Source: Allostella vacuolata
Lineage (GTDB): Bacteria; Pseudomonadota; Alphaproteobacteria; ATCC43930; Allostellaceae
Assembly (NCBI GenBank): GCA_006739055.1
Contig: AP019702.1
Location: forward strand, 558,501 to 622,500
Direction of reading: 5' to 3'
Length of the DNA: 64,000 bases
This document shows, one piece after another, positions 34,564-45,794 of the stretch. Numbering within the stretch: position 1 is the first letter of the stretch; each line of letters begins with the position of its first letter. Below the pieces are notes generated by a model that was given only the letters and a program-made list of their open reading frames with translations, did not search any database and was not told where the DNA came from. Made by a program: the position numbers and the translations under genes.

Positions 34564-35376
34564 ATGCAGGAAGCACGGCCGCTGATGGCCGGCAAGAGAG
34601 GCTTGATCATGGGGGTGGCCAACGACCGGTCCATCGCCTGGGGCGTCGCCCAGGCGGTTGCCGGAGCGGGGGCCAGACTCGCCTTCACCTATCAGGGCGA
34701 AGCGTTGGAGAAACGGGTGCGTCCGCTGGCCGAATCGGTCGGCTCGGACATCCTCCTCAGCTGCGACGTTCTCGACGGGGCAAGCCTCGACGCCGTTTTC
34801 GCCACATTGCAGGAACGCTGGGGCGGGCTCGATTTCCTCGTCCATGCGATCGCCTTCTCCGACAAGGAGGAACTGAAGGGGCGCTACGTCGACACCAGCC
34901 GGGAGAACTTCGTCCAGTCGATGCTGGTCTCCTGCTACTCCTTCACCGAGGTCTCGCGCCGGGCGTCGGCGATGATGGGCCCCGGCGGGGCGCTGCTGAC
35001 GATGACGTATTACGGCGCCGAGAAGGTGATGCCCCACTACAACGTCATGGGCGTCGCCAAGGCCGCCCTGGAGGCGAGCGTGCGCTATATCGCGGCCGAC
35101 CTCGGCGGCGACGGCGTGCGCGTCAACGCCATCTCGGCCGGGCCGATCAAGACGCTGGCCGCGTCGGGCATCGGCGACTTCCGCTACATCCTGAAGTGGA
35201 ACCAGTACAACGCGCCGCTGAAGCGCAACGTCACCATCGAGGATGTCGGCGGCTCGGGCCTCTACCTGTTGAGCGACCTGGCGTCCGGGGTGACGGGCGA
35301 GGTGCACCACGTGGACTGCGGCTACCATGTCGTCGGCATGAAGAACGCCTCCGCCCCCGACATCGCCACCGTCTGA
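34564..35376 (+). CDS. fabI: Enoyl-[acyl-carrier-protein] reductase (NADH), FabI
   Basis: This enzyme reduces trans-2-enoyl-ACP in the last step of each fatty-acid elongation round. It is 270 residues and an atypical [18 protein letters not shown] is the modified cofactor motif. [35 protein letters not shown] with Tyr149/150, Tyr159 and Lys166 (Tyr-x6-Lys), and [16 protein letters not shown] with the substrate-loop Ile are all typical. It ends [14 protein letters not shown]. It is followed 17 bases later by aroC; this fabI-aroC pairing recurs in alphaproteobacteria. Confidence 0.97.
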   Translation: MQEARPLMAGKRGLIMGVANDRSIAWGVAQAVAGAGARLAFTYQGEALEKRVRPLAESVGSDILLSCDVLDGASLDAVFATLQERWGGLDFLVHAIAFSDKEELKGRYVDTSRENFVQSMLVSCYSFTEVSRRASAMMGPGGALLTMTYYGAEKVMPHYNVMGVAKAALEASVRYIAADLGGDGVRVNAISAGPIKTLAASGIGDFRYILKWNQYNAPLKRNVTIEDVGGSGLYLLSDLASGVTGEVHHVDCGYHVVGMKNASAPDIATV

Positions 35377-35393
35377 GGGCGCAGCCGCCACCC

Positions 35394-36464
35394 ATGTCCC
35401 ACAACAGCTTCGGCCACCTGTTCCGCTTCACCACCTGGGGGGAGAGCCACGGCCCGGCGCTGGGCGTCGTCGTCGACGGCGTGCCGCCCCGCATCCCCCT
35501 GGCGGAGGAGGACATCCAGGTCTGGCTCGACCGTCGGAAGCCGGGCCAGTCCCGCTTCACCACCCAGCGGCGCGAGCCCGACCGGGTCGAGATCCTGTCC
35601 GGCGTGTTCGAGGGCCTGACCACCGGCACGCCCATCAGCCTGATGATCCGCAACGAGGACCAGCGGTCCAAGGACTATGCGGACATCAAGGACAAGTTCC
35701 GGCCGGGCCATGCCGACTTCACCTACTGGGCCAAGTACGGCATCCGCGACTATCGCGGCGGCGGGCGGTCGTCGGCGCGCGAGACGGCGGCCCGCGTCGC
35801 CGCCGGCGCGGTCGCCCGCAAGGTGCTGGGCTGCGGCATCCGGGTGCGCGGCGCCCTGGTGCAGATCGGCCCGCATGCGATCGACCGCGGCCGCTGGGAC
35901 TGGGACGCGGTCGAGGACAACCCGTTCTGGTGTCCCGACCGGGTGACGGCGCAGAGCTGGGAGGGCTATCTCGACGGCGTCCGCAAGTCCGGCTCGTCGG
36001 CAGGCGCCGTGATCGAGGTGGTGGCGGACGGGGTGCCGGCCGGCCTCGGCGCGCCGATCTACGGCAAGCTCGATTCCGACATCGCCGCCGCCTTCATGAG
36101 CATCAACGCCGTGAAGGGGGTGGAGATCGGTGCCGGCTTCGCCGCCGCCGCCCTGTCCGGCGAGGAGAACGCCGACGAGATGCGGATGGAGGGCGGGCAG
36201 CCGCACTTCACCTCCAACCAGGCGGGCGGCATCCTGGGCGGGATCGCCACCGGCCAGCCGGTGGTCGCCCGCTTCGCGGTCAAGCCGACCAGCTCCATCC
36301 TGGCGCCGCGCCACACGGTGACGACCGGCGGCGAGGAGGCCGACATCGTCACCAAGGGGCGCCACGACCCCTGCGTCGGCATCCGCGCGGTGCCGGTGGG
36401 CGAGGCGATGATGGCCTGCGTCCTGGCCGACCACCTGCTGCGCCACCGCGCCCAGGTCGGCTGA
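35394..36464 (+). CDS. aroC: Chorismate synthase
   Basis: This enzyme makes chorismate from EPSP, the last common step of aromatic biosynthesis, and needs reduced FMN. The protein is 356 residues. The three family signatures are present: [21 protein letters not shown] near the N-terminus (17 onward), [19 protein letters not shown] in the middle, and the C-terminal [19 protein letters not shown] and [35 protein letters not shown] carries the conserved His. The length suggests the monofunctional form without a flavin reductase domain. It is probably co-transcribed with fabI. Confidence 0.98.
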   Translation: MSHNSFGHLFRFTTWGESHGPALGVVVDGVPPRIPLAEEDIQVWLDRRKPGQSRFTTQRREPDRVEILSGVFEGLTTGTPISLMIRNEDQRSKDYADIKDKFRPGHADFTYWAKYGIRDYRGGGRSSARETAARVAAGAVARKVLGCGIRVRGALVQIGPHAIDRGRWDWDAVEDNPFWCPDRVTAQSWEGYLDGVRKSGSSAGAVIEVVADGVPAGLGAPIYGKLDSDIAAAFMSINAVKGVEIGAGFAAAALSGEENADEMRMEGGQPHFTSNQAGGILGGIATGQPVVARFAVKPTSSILAPRHTVTTGGEEADIVTKGRHDPCVGIRAVPVGEAMMACVLADHLLRHRAQVG

Positions 36465-36490
36465 GATCGAGTTCTTCAGGAGTACCGGCC

Positions 36491-38800
36491 ATGGATGATG
36501 GCGCGATCCGCGTTCCCCACAGCTCCCACTGGGGCGCCTTCACCGCCTGGAAGTCGGGCGACGGCATCGCGGTGGCGCCCCATCCGGCCGACCCGGAGCC
36601 TTCGCCGCTCCTGGCGAACATCCCCCAGGCGGTGCGCCATGCCGCCCGCATCGCCCGGCCGATGGTCCGCCGCGGCTGGCTGGAGCACGGCCCCGGCCCC
36701 GACCCGATGCGCGGGCGCGACGGCTTCGTGGAGATGCCGTGGGACGAGGTCCTCGACCGCCTCGCGGCCGAGATCGGCCGGGTCTATGACGGCCCGGGCG
36801 CGGAAGCCGTGTTCGGCGGCTCCTACGGCTGGTCGAGCGCCGGGCGCTTCCACCACGCCCAGAGCCAGGTCCATCGGTTCCTGAACATGCTGGGCGGCTA
36901 TATCCGCTCGGTCAACAGCTACAGCGCCGGGGCGGCCTCGGTGATCCTGCCGCGCGTGCTGGGCAATTTCGTCGACTATGCCCGGCGCAACGTGCCCTGG
37001 ACGCATCTGGAGCAGCACACCGACCTGGTCGTCAGCTTCGGCGGCATGGCGATCAAGAACGCCACCGTCGGCAGCGGCGGCACCAGCCGGCACCTGGCCC
37101 GCGGCCACATGGCGGCGGCGCGCCGGCGCGGCGCGGAATTCGTGGTGGTCGGGCCGCTGCGCGACGACCTGCCGGAGGAGGCCGGCGCCGAGTGGCTGCC
37201 GATCGCGCCCGGCACCGACACCGCGCTGATGCTCGGCATCGCCCACACCCTGGCGACCGAGGGGCTGCACGACCGCGCCTTCCTCGACCGCTTCTGCGAG
37301 GGCTACCCGGTCTTCGAGGACTACCTGGCCGGCCGGTCCGACGGGGTCGCCAAGGACGCTGGCTGGGCGGCACCCATCTGCGGCCTGCCGGCCGACGCCA
37401 TCATGGCGCTGGCGCGCCGCATGGCCGGGCGGCGCACCCTGGTGGTGGTCAGCCAGTCCCTGCAGCGCGCCGAGCATGGCGAGCAGCCGATCTGGATGGC
37501 GCTGACGCTGGCCGCCATGCTGGGCCAGGTCGGGCTGGAGGGCGGCGGGTTCTCGTACGGCCTGGGCTCGATCGCCAACATCGGCAAGCCCGCGCTCGAC
37601 GTGCCGACGCCGACCCTGTCCCAGGGCCAGAACCCGATCCGCCCCTTCATCCCGGTCGCGCGCATCGCCGACATGCTGCTGCATCCGGGCGAGATGTTCG
37701 ACTATGACGGCCGCCGCATGGCCTATCCCGACATCAGGCTGGTCTACTGGGCGGGCGGCAACCCTTTCCACCACCACCAGGACCTGGCCCGCCTGCGCCG
37801 CGCCTTCGCCCGGGTCGACACGCTGGTGGTGCAGGATTCGGTGTGGACCGCGACCGCGCGCCATGCCGACATCGTCCTGCCGGCGACGGTGACGCTGGAG
37901 CGCGACGACATCGGCGCCGCCGGCTTCGATCCCACCATGGTGGCGATGAAGAAGGTGCTGGAGCCGTTCGGCGAGGCCCGCGACGACCATGCCATCTTCG
38001 CCGCCCTGGCCCGGCGCCTCGGTGTCGAGGCGGAGTTCACCGAGGGGCGGACGCCCGACCAGTGGCTGCGCCATCTCTACGAGCCGACCCGCCGCGCGCT
38101 GGAGGCCAAGACCGGATCGGCCCCGAGCTTCGACGAGTTCTGGGCGGCGGGCGAGATGGTCCTGCCGATCCAGCCCGAGGATGGCGGCCCGACCCGCGCC
38201 TTCCGCCTCGACCCCGAGGGCCAGCCCCTGCCGACGCCGAGCGGACGGATCGAGATCTTCTCCAGCACCATCGCCGGCTTCGGCTACGACGACTGTCCGG
38301 GCCACCCGACCTGGATGCCGCCCTCGGACGGCGTCGGCTCAGCCGCGCTGCAGGAATGGCCGCTGCAGCTGGTCGCCAACCAGCCGGCGACCCGGCTGCA
38401 CAGCCAGCTCGACTTCGGCGGCTGCAGCCAGGAATCCAAGGTGCGCGGGCGCGAGCCGGTGCGCATCCATCCCGACGACGCCGCCCGCCGCGGCATCGTC
38501 GACGGCGACGTGGTCCGCCTGTTCAACGCCCGCGGCGCCTGCCTGGCCGGCGCGATCGTCAGCACCGACGTGCGGCCGGGCGTCATCCAGCTCGCGACCG
38601 GGGCCTGGTACGACCCGGCGGACGCGGCCGAGGACAACCCGCTCTGCGTCCATGGCAACCCCAACGTGCTGACCCGCGACGTCGGCACCTCGCGCCTCGC
38701 CCAGGGCTGCACCGGCCAGCTTACCTGCGTCGAGGTGGAGCGGTTCGCCGGCAACCTGCCGCCGATCCGCTGCTTCGACCCGCCGGGCGTGACCGGCTGA
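36491..38800 (+). CDS. Molybdopterin oxidoreductase of the BisC/TorA/DMSO-reductase family
   Basis: The protein is 769 residues, with a bis-MGD cofactor. The N-terminus starts directly with SSHWGAFTAWKSGDG and lacks a Tat signal and any 4Fe-4S cysteines, as in cytoplasmic BisC. The block GGSYGWSSAGRFHHAQSQ is followed by NSYSAGAASVILPRVLG, where a Ser would ligate molybdenum. YWAGGNPFHHHQDL, LPATVTLERDDIG, NQPATRLHSQLDFG, GDVVRLFNARGACLAGAIV and the final GNPNVLTRDVGTSRLAQG are MGD-binding. The likely reaction is S- or N-oxide reduction (biotin sulfoxide, TMAO or methionine sulfoxide). No dedicated cytochrome or chaperone gene is adjacent. Confidence 0.92.
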   Translation: MDDGAIRVPHSSHWGAFTAWKSGDGIAVAPHPADPEPSPLLANIPQAVRHAARIARPMVRRGWLEHGPGPDPMRGRDGFVEMPWDEVLDRLAAEIGRVYDGPGAEAVFGGSYGWSSAGRFHHAQSQVHRFLNMLGGYIRSVNSYSAGAASVILPRVLGNFVDYARRNVPWTHLEQHTDLVVSFGGMAIKNATVGSGGTSRHLARGHMAAARRRGAEFVVVGPLRDDLPEEAGAEWLPIAPGTDTALMLGIAHTLATEGLHDRAFLDRFCEGYPVFEDYLAGRSDGVAKDAGWAAPICGLPADAIMALARRMAGRRTLVVVSQSLQRAEHGEQPIWMALTLAAMLGQVGLEGGGFSYGLGSIANIGKPALDVPTPTLSQGQNPIRPFIPVARIADMLLHPGEMFDYDGRRMAYPDIRLVYWAGGNPFHHHQDLARLRRAFARVDTLVVQDSVWTATARHADIVLPATVTLERDDIGAAGFDPTMVAMKKVLEPFGEARDDHAIFAALARRLGVEAEFTEGRTPDQWLRHLYEPTRRALEAKTGSAPSFDEFWAAGEMVLPIQPEDGGPTRAFRLDPEGQPLPTPSGRIEIFSSTIAGFGYDDCPGHPTWMPPSDGVGSAALQEWPLQLVANQPATRLHSQLDFGGCSQESKVRGREPVRIHPDDAARRGIVDGDVVRLFNARGACLAGAIVSTDVRPGVIQLATGAWYDPADAAEDNPLCVHGNPNVLTRDVGTSRLAQGCTGQLTCVEVERFAGNLPPIRCFDPPGVTG

Positions 38801-38806
38801 GCGGTT

Positions 38807-39898
38807 TCAGCCGGCGCCGAACCGCCGGGCCAGCCCGGCCAGCCGGGTCTGCCAGACCGGGTTGTCGAGCACGGCCCGGTTGACGAGGCCCGCCGGCACG
38901 GTGCCGCGCTTGACGGCCAGGGTGGCCCGGACGTCGGCGGCGCCGATGCCGGCGAAGCACTCGTCGGTCCAGCACAGGGAATGCGGGCTGAAGATGACGT
39001 TGTCGAGCCGCAGCAGCGGGTCGTCGGCGGGGCAGGGCTCGACCTCGAACACGTCGAGCCCGGCGCCGGCGATCCAGCCCTCGGTCAGGGCCCGGGTCAG
39101 GGCCGCCTGGTCGACCACCGGTCCGCGCGCGGTGTTGATCAGGTAGGCGGAGGGCTTCATCGACCGCAGGCGCCCGGCATCGACGATGGCGCGGGTCTCG
39201 GGATTGAGCGGCACCGACACCGACAGGAAGTCGGCCTCCGCGAACAGCCGGTCGATGCCGACCATTTCCACTCCCAGGCCGGCCACCGCGGCCGGGTCGA
39301 TGTAGGGATCATGGGCGATCAGCCGCATGCCGAAGGGCTGCAGCAGGCGCAGCGCCTCCATCCCGATATTGCCGACCCCCAGTTGCGCGAAGGTCCGGGT
39401 GGTGAGGCCGAGCCCCATATGGTCGCTGCGCTGGTGCCAGGTGGCGGGGCCGCCGCGGGTCAGCCGGTCCTTCGCCATCAGCCGGCCGGCCAGAGCCAGA
39501 AGGTAGGTGACGATGGCGACCGCGACCGGCCGGCGCACCCCGTCCGGGGTGATGGCGACGGCGATCCCGGCCGCCGTGCAGGCATCGACGTCGACGCTGT
39601 CGTAGCCGACGCCGAAGCGCGCGACCAGGGCCAGCCGTCCGTCGTCGGGGATGCTGCGGGCGTCGAACCGCGGCACCAGGAGGATCGCCGCGTCGAAGCC
39701 GGCCAGCCGGTCGGCCGGCAGGTGGCCGTCGACCGGGTCGACATGGACGACCTCGATGTCGGGGTCGGCCTCGAGCGGCCCCAGGTCGAACATCGGATAG
39801 GCGGGGCTGCCGTCCGGCCGGCGGAAGTCGCCGCTCAGGGCGACGCGGAATCGGTCGTTGGACAATCTGGCATTGGCCAACCTGGCATTGGGCGGCAT
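38807..39898 (-). CDS. D-2-hydroxyacid dehydrogenase-family protein (second copy)
   Basis: The protein is 363 residues. The catalytic Arg is in NTARGPVVDQAAL, the Glu in FEVEPCPADD, and the His in FSPHSLCW. The Rossmann motif LGVGNIGMEALRLL replaces the usual GxGxxG first Gly context but keeps GVGNIG. FGVGYDSVDVDACTAAGIAV is the common substrate-domain signature. The ~16-residue N-terminal lead (MPPNARLANARLSNDRFR) is repetitive and may not all be translated. The ATG at 39898 follows GGGAGGGGAAGG. It is the last gene of the minus-strand run that includes a glycosyltransferase and the dxs genes. Confidence 0.9.
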   Translation of the reverse strand: MPPNARLANARLSNDRFRVALSGDFRRPDGSPAYPMFDLGPLEADPDIEVVHVDPVDGHLPADRLAGFDAAILLVPRFDARSIPDDGRLALVARFGVGYDSVDVDACTAAGIAVAITPDGVRRPVAVAIVTYLLALAGRLMAKDRLTRGGPATWHQRSDHMGLGLTTRTFAQLGVGNIGMEALRLLQPFGMRLIAHDPYIDPAAVAGLGVEMVGIDRLFAEADFLSVSVPLNPETRAIVDAGRLRSMKPSAYLINTARGPVVDQAALTRALTEGWIAGAGLDVFEVEPCPADDPLLRLDNVIFSPHSLCWTDECFAGIGAADVRATLAVKRGTVPAGLVNRAVLDNPVWQTRLAGLARRFGAG

Positions 39899-39959
39899 GG
39901 TCCTTCCCCTCCCGTTCCGGCCGGTATGGGTCCGGCCTGGCGTGCCGGCCGCGCGCCTC

Positions 39960-41630
39960 TCAGCCATCGAGGATGCGGACGGCGTCGAACTTCAAGAGAT
40001 GGCCCAGCCAGCGATAGGCGGCGGCGCGGCGCGCCGGCGGCACCGCGGCCGCCAGCGCGCTGATCGGCTGCGGCCCGCGGCCGAGCATGTCCAGCACCAC
40101 CTGCTGCTCGGGCGCACGCAGGAAATGGCGGTCGGCCAGCGTGTTGAGGGTCGAGCGGGCGATGGCCGCGACCGGCGTGCCGGCCCCGGCCGGCGGCAGG
40201 CCGATCACCATCTCGCCCGCCAGCTGGCGGGTGGCGAAATGGCCGTAGAGGCGGAACGGGTCCTCGACCCGGGGCTCGTGGGCGTGCTCGCTGCGGCGGG
40301 GGGCGTTCTCGCTGTCGCGGACCCGGCGCGCCGCCAGGTCGCTCCACAGCGCGCGGTACTGCTCCATCACCACCGGCCAGTCGAACACCTCGGCACCGCG
40401 CCGCGCGGCGCTGGCGGCCATGCGCTGGCGCAGATCGCGATTGGTGGCGAGCGCGGCGAAGGCGGCGGCCGCGCGCGGCACGTCGACCGCGGTCATCAGC
40501 GCCGCCATTCCGACATAGCGCTGGAAGCTCTCGTTCAGCCCGGCATTGCCGAGCGGCAGCGCACTGCCGGTGCCGCCGGGCGGGGCCACGGTGGCGATGC
40601 GGAAGCCGTCCTCGCCGTCGCGCACGGTGTCGCGGTAGCCGTCCCAGTCGGACACCACGACCGGCAGGCCGGCCGCCATCGCCTCGACGGGGGCGAGGCC
40701 GAACGTCTCCTGGATGTTGTCGACCAGCGAGGCGAAGACGTCGGCGGCGTGCCAGATCTCGGTCTTGGCCGGCTCGATCCGGGCGTCGACCAGGCTGAGC
40801 CCGACCGAGGGGGCATAGATCCGCGCCGCCTCGCGGAAGGCGGCTTCGTGCTCGGGCATGGGGAACCAGCCGGCCAGGATGGCGTGCATCCGCCGCCCGC
40901 TCGCCCGCGCCGCCTGCTCCAGCGCCATGAACATCGGTGTCGGGTGCGCCTTCTCGACATAGGAGAGGCGGCCCAGATAGAGCACCGCCATGGTGTCGTC
41001 GGCGATGCCGAGGCGCTGTCGCCAGGCCCGGCCGGCGGCGGCCCGCGCCTCGGTGCGGCGGAACTTCGCCACGTCGACGCCGAGCGGCAGGATCGGCAGT
41101 TGCGGCATCGGCTGGCGGGTCGCGCCGAAGCGGTCGGCCAGGTAGGCATGCCAGCGCTCGAACACCATCTCGACCGTCTTGCGGACGGCGCGCGAGGTGC
41201 AGACCAGCGCATCCCAGCTCTGCACCGGGCCGAACACCGTCTCCATGTGGGAGTCGAGGTTGAACGGGCCGGCCATGGTGTGGATCAGGGCGGCGATGCT
41301 GTAGCTGCGCTGGCCGATGCGGCGCCGATCCCAGGCGTCGCGCCCGAGATGCGGGTCGAGATGCATCAGGCAGCCGGGCTCCGACAGGCGCTGCTGGGAG
41401 TCGAGGCCGAGAAAATGCGTCTTGAACCTGCGCTGAGTGAGCGACGCCAGGACTTCGCGGTACTTCTCGGCCGCGCCGGCCACCGGGGCGTAGAGAAACA
41501 GGTCCTCGTGCGGCGTGGTGGCAAGGTACGCGGTGAGAAAGGCGTTGTTCGCCATGTCCTTGCCGAACGGGCGGTCGGTCGGAATCTTGCCGGCGGCGCG
41601 TGCGACGGAGAAGGCTGCGTTGGTGGTCAT
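39960..41630 (-). CDS. GT4-type glycosyltransferase with C-terminal extension
   Basis: The protein is 556 residues. The GT-B donor domain has AVLYLGRLSYVEKAHPTP (about 220), HAILAGWFPMPEHEAAF, ADVFASLVDNIQETFGLAPVEAMAAGLPVV with the E-x7-E motif, and SDWDGYRDTVRDGEDGF. The last ~120 residues (from RVEDPFRLYGHFATRQ) lie beyond the usual domain. They end in a helical module, LGRGPQPISALAAAV...RRAAAYRWLGHLLKFDAV, that resembles a small winged helix. The acceptor is unknown; exopolysaccharide or glycolipid is likely. It is 35 bases after the upstream methyltransferase stop. Confidence 0.88.
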   Translation of the reverse strand: MTTNAAFSVARAAGKIPTDRPFGKDMANNAFLTAYLATTPHEDLFLYAPVAGAAEKYREVLASLTQRRFKTHFLGLDSQQRLSEPGCLMHLDPHLGRDAWDRRRIGQRSYSIAALIHTMAGPFNLDSHMETVFGPVQSWDALVCTSRAVRKTVEMVFERWHAYLADRFGATRQPMPQLPILPLGVDVAKFRRTEARAAAGRAWRQRLGIADDTMAVLYLGRLSYVEKAHPTPMFMALEQAARASGRRMHAILAGWFPMPEHEAAFREAARIYAPSVGLSLVDARIEPAKTEIWHAADVFASLVDNIQETFGLAPVEAMAAGLPVVVSDWDGYRDTVRDGEDGFRIATVAPPGGTGSALPLGNAGLNESFQRYVGMAALMTAVDVPRAAAAFAALATNRDLRQRMAASAARRGAEVFDWPVVMEQYRALWSDLAARRVRDSENAPRRSEHAHEPRVEDPFRLYGHFATRQLAGEMVIGLPPAGAGTPVAAIARSTLNTLADRHFLRAPEQQVVLDMLGRGPQPISALAAAVPPARRAAAYRWLGHLLKFDAVRILDG

Positions 41631-41665
41631 GTGGCGAATCGGCCCAGGGATTCGGGACCGCGACC

Positions 41666-42933
41666 TTAGGCGGAGCGCCGGAAGACCGCCACCAGCTCGA
41701 CATGGGGCGACCAGAGAAACTGGTCGACCGGGGTGATCCGCTGGGGCCGCAGGCCGCCCGATGCCAGGACGGCGGCGTCGCGCGCGAAGGTAGCCGGGTT
41801 GCAGGAGACGTAGACGACGATCGGCACGGCCGCGCCGGCCAACGTCGCGGCCTGGGCGGCGGCGCCCGCCCGCGGCGGGTCGAGGATGGCCGCGGTCCAG
41901 TCGCGCATGTCGCGCGTGGTCAGCGGCCGGCGATCGAGGTCGCGGCGCTCGACGGCGACCTTGGCGCCGAGCCCGGCCGCCCGGGCGCCAGCCAGCAACG
42001 CGTCGAGCGCCGGCCCGTCGCGGTCGAACGCCCGCACCCGGCGGGCCCGGGACGCCACCGCCAGCGCGAAGGTGCCGCAGCCGGCGTGAAGGTCGCCCAC
42101 CACCGCGCCCGCCGGAATCGCCTCGGCCACCAGCCCGGCCAGCGTCCGCTCGGCCGCCAGCCCCGCCTGCAGGAAGCCGCCCGGGGGCGGTACCACGGCG
42201 GCCGGGCCGAACCGGACCGCGGGCGGCCGGCGGATCGCGATCGGCTCCGCCAGGGTGCGGTCGTCGGGCGCGATCGACAGGCGGGCGAGGTCGAGCTCCT
42301 CGGCCAGGCGGGCGAGCGCGGTCCGGGCGGCGCCGGTGAACTCCCCCGGCACGACCAGCAGCAGGTCGACCCCGCCCTCGGTCAGGGTCAGCGCGATGTC
42401 GCCGTCCTTGCGCCGCGGCCAGACCGGCGCCAGGGCCGTGCGCAGGCGGGGCAGCAGGGTGGCGAGCGCGGGGGCCGCGACCGGGCATTCCGTCACCTCG
42501 ACGATGCGGTGGCTGGCGGCGGCGTTGAAGCCGAGCAGCAGGCGCACGCCCATCGGCCGCACGGCCAGCCGCAGGCGGCGGCGGTCGCCCGGTGCCGCCG
42601 GGACCAGCGGGGCGATGCAGGCGGTGTCGATGCCCTGTCGCGCCAGCGCCTCGACCACCCGGTCGCGCTTCCAGGCCTGGTAGGCGGCGGCGGACACATG
42701 CTGCAGGCTGCAGCCGCCGCAATCGCCGAAATGACGGCAGGCGGGGGGCACCCGGTCCGGCCCGTCCGCCAGGTGCTCGACGATTCGGGCGCGCCAGCCA
42801 TCGCCGGCCTTCCCTTCGCGTTCCACCACCAGCCGGTCGCCCGGCGCGCCATGGGGGATGTAGAGCCGTTCCCCGCCATCGTCGGCCAACCCGTCGCCGC
42901 CGCTGCCGATCGCGGTGACGGTGACGGTGGCGG

Positions 42934-42937
<4 letters not shown>
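41666..42937 (-). CDS. TrmA/RlmC/RlmD-type 23S rRNA (uracil-C5) methyltransferase
   Basis: This is a 423-residue SAM-dependent RNA m5U methyltransferase. An N-terminal TRAM-like OB domain (about 1-55) precedes the 4Fe-4S cysteines Cys67, Cys73 and Cys76 (CRHFGDCGGCSLQH), with a fourth in VTECPVA. The SAM pocket is GDLHAGCGTFALAVASRARRV, then LDPPRAG, and the nucleophile Cys in VVYVSCNPATFARD. It is in the RlmD/RumA class rather than tRNA-type TrmA, by the TRAM domain and cluster; the exact target uridine is not determined. The start overlaps the tlyA stop by 4 bases. Confidence 0.9.
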
Positions 42938-43695
<758 letters not shown>

Positions 43696-43720
43696 CGCCT
43701 GTGGTCCAGTGAAGGGCGGC

Positions 43721-45688
43721 TCAGGCGGTTGCCGGCAGGGCCACGTCGTTGCGGCCGAGCGCGGCCAGCGCGGTCGTCACGACATGGCGGGCGTTGAGCC
43801 CGGCCTCGTCATACTGGCGGGCCGGCGTGTCGTGGTCGATGAAGCGGTCGGGCAGGGTCATCGGCCGGACCTTCAGCCCCTCGTCGAGCAGCCCCTCGCG
43901 GGCGAGGAAATGCAGCACATGGCTGCTGAAGCCGCCGATCGCGCCTTCCTCGATCGTCACCAGCACCTCGTGCTCGGCCGCCAGCCGGCGCACCAGGCGG
44001 GTGTCGAGCGGCTTGGCGAAGCGGGCGTCGGCGACCGTCGCCGATACCCCGAAGCTGGCCAGGTCCTGGGCCGCCTTCAGGCATTCCTGCAGGCGGCCGC
44101 CGAAGTTCAGGATGGCGACGGTGGTGCCCTCGCGCAGGACGCGGCCGCGGCCGATCTCCAGCGGCGTGCCGCGGGCCGGCAGCGCCAGCCCGACCCCGTC
44201 GCCGCGCGGATAGCGGACGGCCGACGGGCGATCGTCGATGGCGGCACAGGTCGCGACCATATGCATGAGCTCCAGCTCGTCGGCCGCCGCCATGACCACG
44301 AAGTCCGGCAGGTTGGCGAGGTAGCTGACGTCGAAGGCGCCGGCATGGGTCGCCCCGTCCGCGCCGACCAGGCCGGCACGGTCGACCGCGAAGCGCACCG
44401 GCAGGCGCTGGATCGCCACGTCGTGCACCACCTGGTCGTAGGCGCGCTGCAGAAAGGTGGAGTAGATGGCCGCGAACGGCTTCATGCCCTCGGTCGCCAT
44501 GCCGGCGGCGAAGGTGACGGCATGCTGCTCGGCGATGCCGACATCGAAGGCGCGGGTCGGGAAGCGCTCGGCGAAGCGGTCGAGGCCGGTGCCGGACGGC
44601 ATCGCCGCCGTCACCGCGACGATGCGGTCGTCGGCCTCCGCCTCGGCGATCAGGGCGTCGGCGAAGACCCGGGTGTAGCTGGGAGCGGTCGACTTGCTCT
44701 TGGCCTGGGCGCCGGTCACCACGTCGAACCGCTGGACGCCGTGGTACTTGTCGGCAGAACGCTCGGCCGGGGCGTAGCCGTGGCCCTTCTCGGTCACGAC
44801 ATGGACCAGGACGGGCCCGTCCTCGCCGGCGTCGCGGACGTTGCGCAGCACCGGGATCAGGTGGTCGAGATTGTGCCCGTCGACCGGCCCGACATAGTAG
44901 AAGCCCAGCTCCTCGAACAGGGTCCCGCCCCCAACCAGTCCGCGGGCATAGCCCTCGGCCCGGCGCGCGGCCTCCTCCAGGGGGCGCGGCAGGTGGCGGA
45001 CCATGTCCTTGGCCAGGTCGCGCAGCGAGCGGTAGGGCTTGGACGAGATCAGCCGCGACAGGTAGGCGCTCATGGCGCCGGCCGGCGGGGCGATCGACAT
45101 GTCGTTGTCGTTCAGGATCACGACCAGGCGCGACCTGGACGAGCCGGCATTGTTCATCGCCTCGTAGGCCATGCCGGCGCTCATCGCCCCGTCGCCGATG
45201 ACCGCGACCACGCGCCGGTCCTCGCCCTTCAGGTCGCGGGCGACCGCCATGCCGAGCCCGGCCGAGATCGAGGTCGAGCTGTGGGCGGCGCCGAACGGGT
45301 CGTACTCGCTCTCGGTGCGCCGGGTGAAGCCGGACAGGCCGCCGCCCTGGCGCAGCGTGCGGATACGGTCGCGGCGGCCGGTCAGGATCTTGTGCGGATA
45401 GGCCTGGTGGCCGACGTCCCAGATCAGCCGGTCGCGGGGCGTGTCGAACAGGTAGTGGATCGCCACCGTCAGCTCGACCACGCCCAGCCCGGCGCCGAGA
45501 TGGCCGCCGGTGATCGACACGGCGTCGATGGTCTCGCGCCGGAGCTCGTCGGCCAGCTGGCGCAGGGCCGATTCCGGCAGGCGGCGCAGGTCGGACGGAA
45601 GTCGCACGCCGTCGAGGAGCGGTGTCTTGCTGGTCGTATTCAAGGTGCCGTTTCCCATCTCCAGCACGGGCGCCGTGCCCCTGGCCAT
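43721..45688 (-). CDS. dxs: 1-deoxy-D-xylulose-5-phosphate synthase
   Basis: This thiamine diphosphate enzyme condenses pyruvate and glyceraldehyde-3-phosphate, the first and controlling step of the MEP pathway. It is 655 residues. [15 protein letters not shown] is near residue 95. [18 protein letters not shown] is the ThDP-binding GDG...NN motif. [26 protein letters not shown] begins the second domain, then [20 protein letters not shown] with the catalytic Glu, and [22 protein letters not shown]. An ATG at 45658 is an alternative start; neither has an ideal ribosome site. It lies between ispA and tlyA, with ispH elsewhere in the window. Confidence 0.98.
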   Translation of the reverse strand: MARGTAPVLEMGNGTLNTTSKTPLLDGVRLPSDLRRLPESALRQLADELRRETIDAVSITGGHLGAGLGVVELTVAIHYLFDTPRDRLIWDVGHQAYPHKILTGRRDRIRTLRQGGGLSGFTRRTESEYDPFGAAHSSTSISAGLGMAVARDLKGEDRRVVAVIGDGAMSAGMAYEAMNNAGSSRSRLVVILNDNDMSIAPPAGAMSAYLSRLISSKPYRSLRDLAKDMVRHLPRPLEEAARRAEGYARGLVGGGTLFEELGFYYVGPVDGHNLDHLIPVLRNVRDAGEDGPVLVHVVTEKGHGYAPAERSADKYHGVQRFDVVTGAQAKSKSTAPSYTRVFADALIAEAEADDRIVAVTAAMPSGTGLDRFAERFPTRAFDVGIAEQHAVTFAAGMATEGMKPFAAIYSTFLQRAYDQVVHDVAIQRLPVRFAVDRAGLVGADGATHAGAFDVSYLANLPDFVVMAAADELELMHMVATCAAIDDRPSAVRYPRGDGVGLALPARGTPLEIGRGRVLREGTTVAILNFGGRLQECLKAAQDLASFGVSATVADARFAKPLDTRLVRRLAAEHEVLVTIEEGAIGGFSSHVLHFLAREGLLDEGLKVRPMTLPDRFIDHDTPARQYDEAGLNARHVVTTALAALGRNDVALPATA

Positions 45689-45759
45689 CCTTCAGGAACG
45701 GGGCAGGGGGCGGTCGGTTCAATCCCCGTGATCGCGCGGCCACAATCGCGCACCATGCG

Positions 45760-45790
45760 CCCTCGGGGGCGCGGCAGGCAACCCCGAGGG
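45760..45790 (-). other. Hairpin between ispA and dxs
   Basis: CCCTCGGGG (45760-45768) pairs with CCCCGAGGG (45782-45790) around 13 bases. It lies in the 106-base gap between ispA and dxs on the transcribed strand. No U-run follows on the minus strand, so it is more likely an mRNA-processing or leader structure than a terminator. Confidence 0.4.
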
Positions 45791-45794
45791 GGCG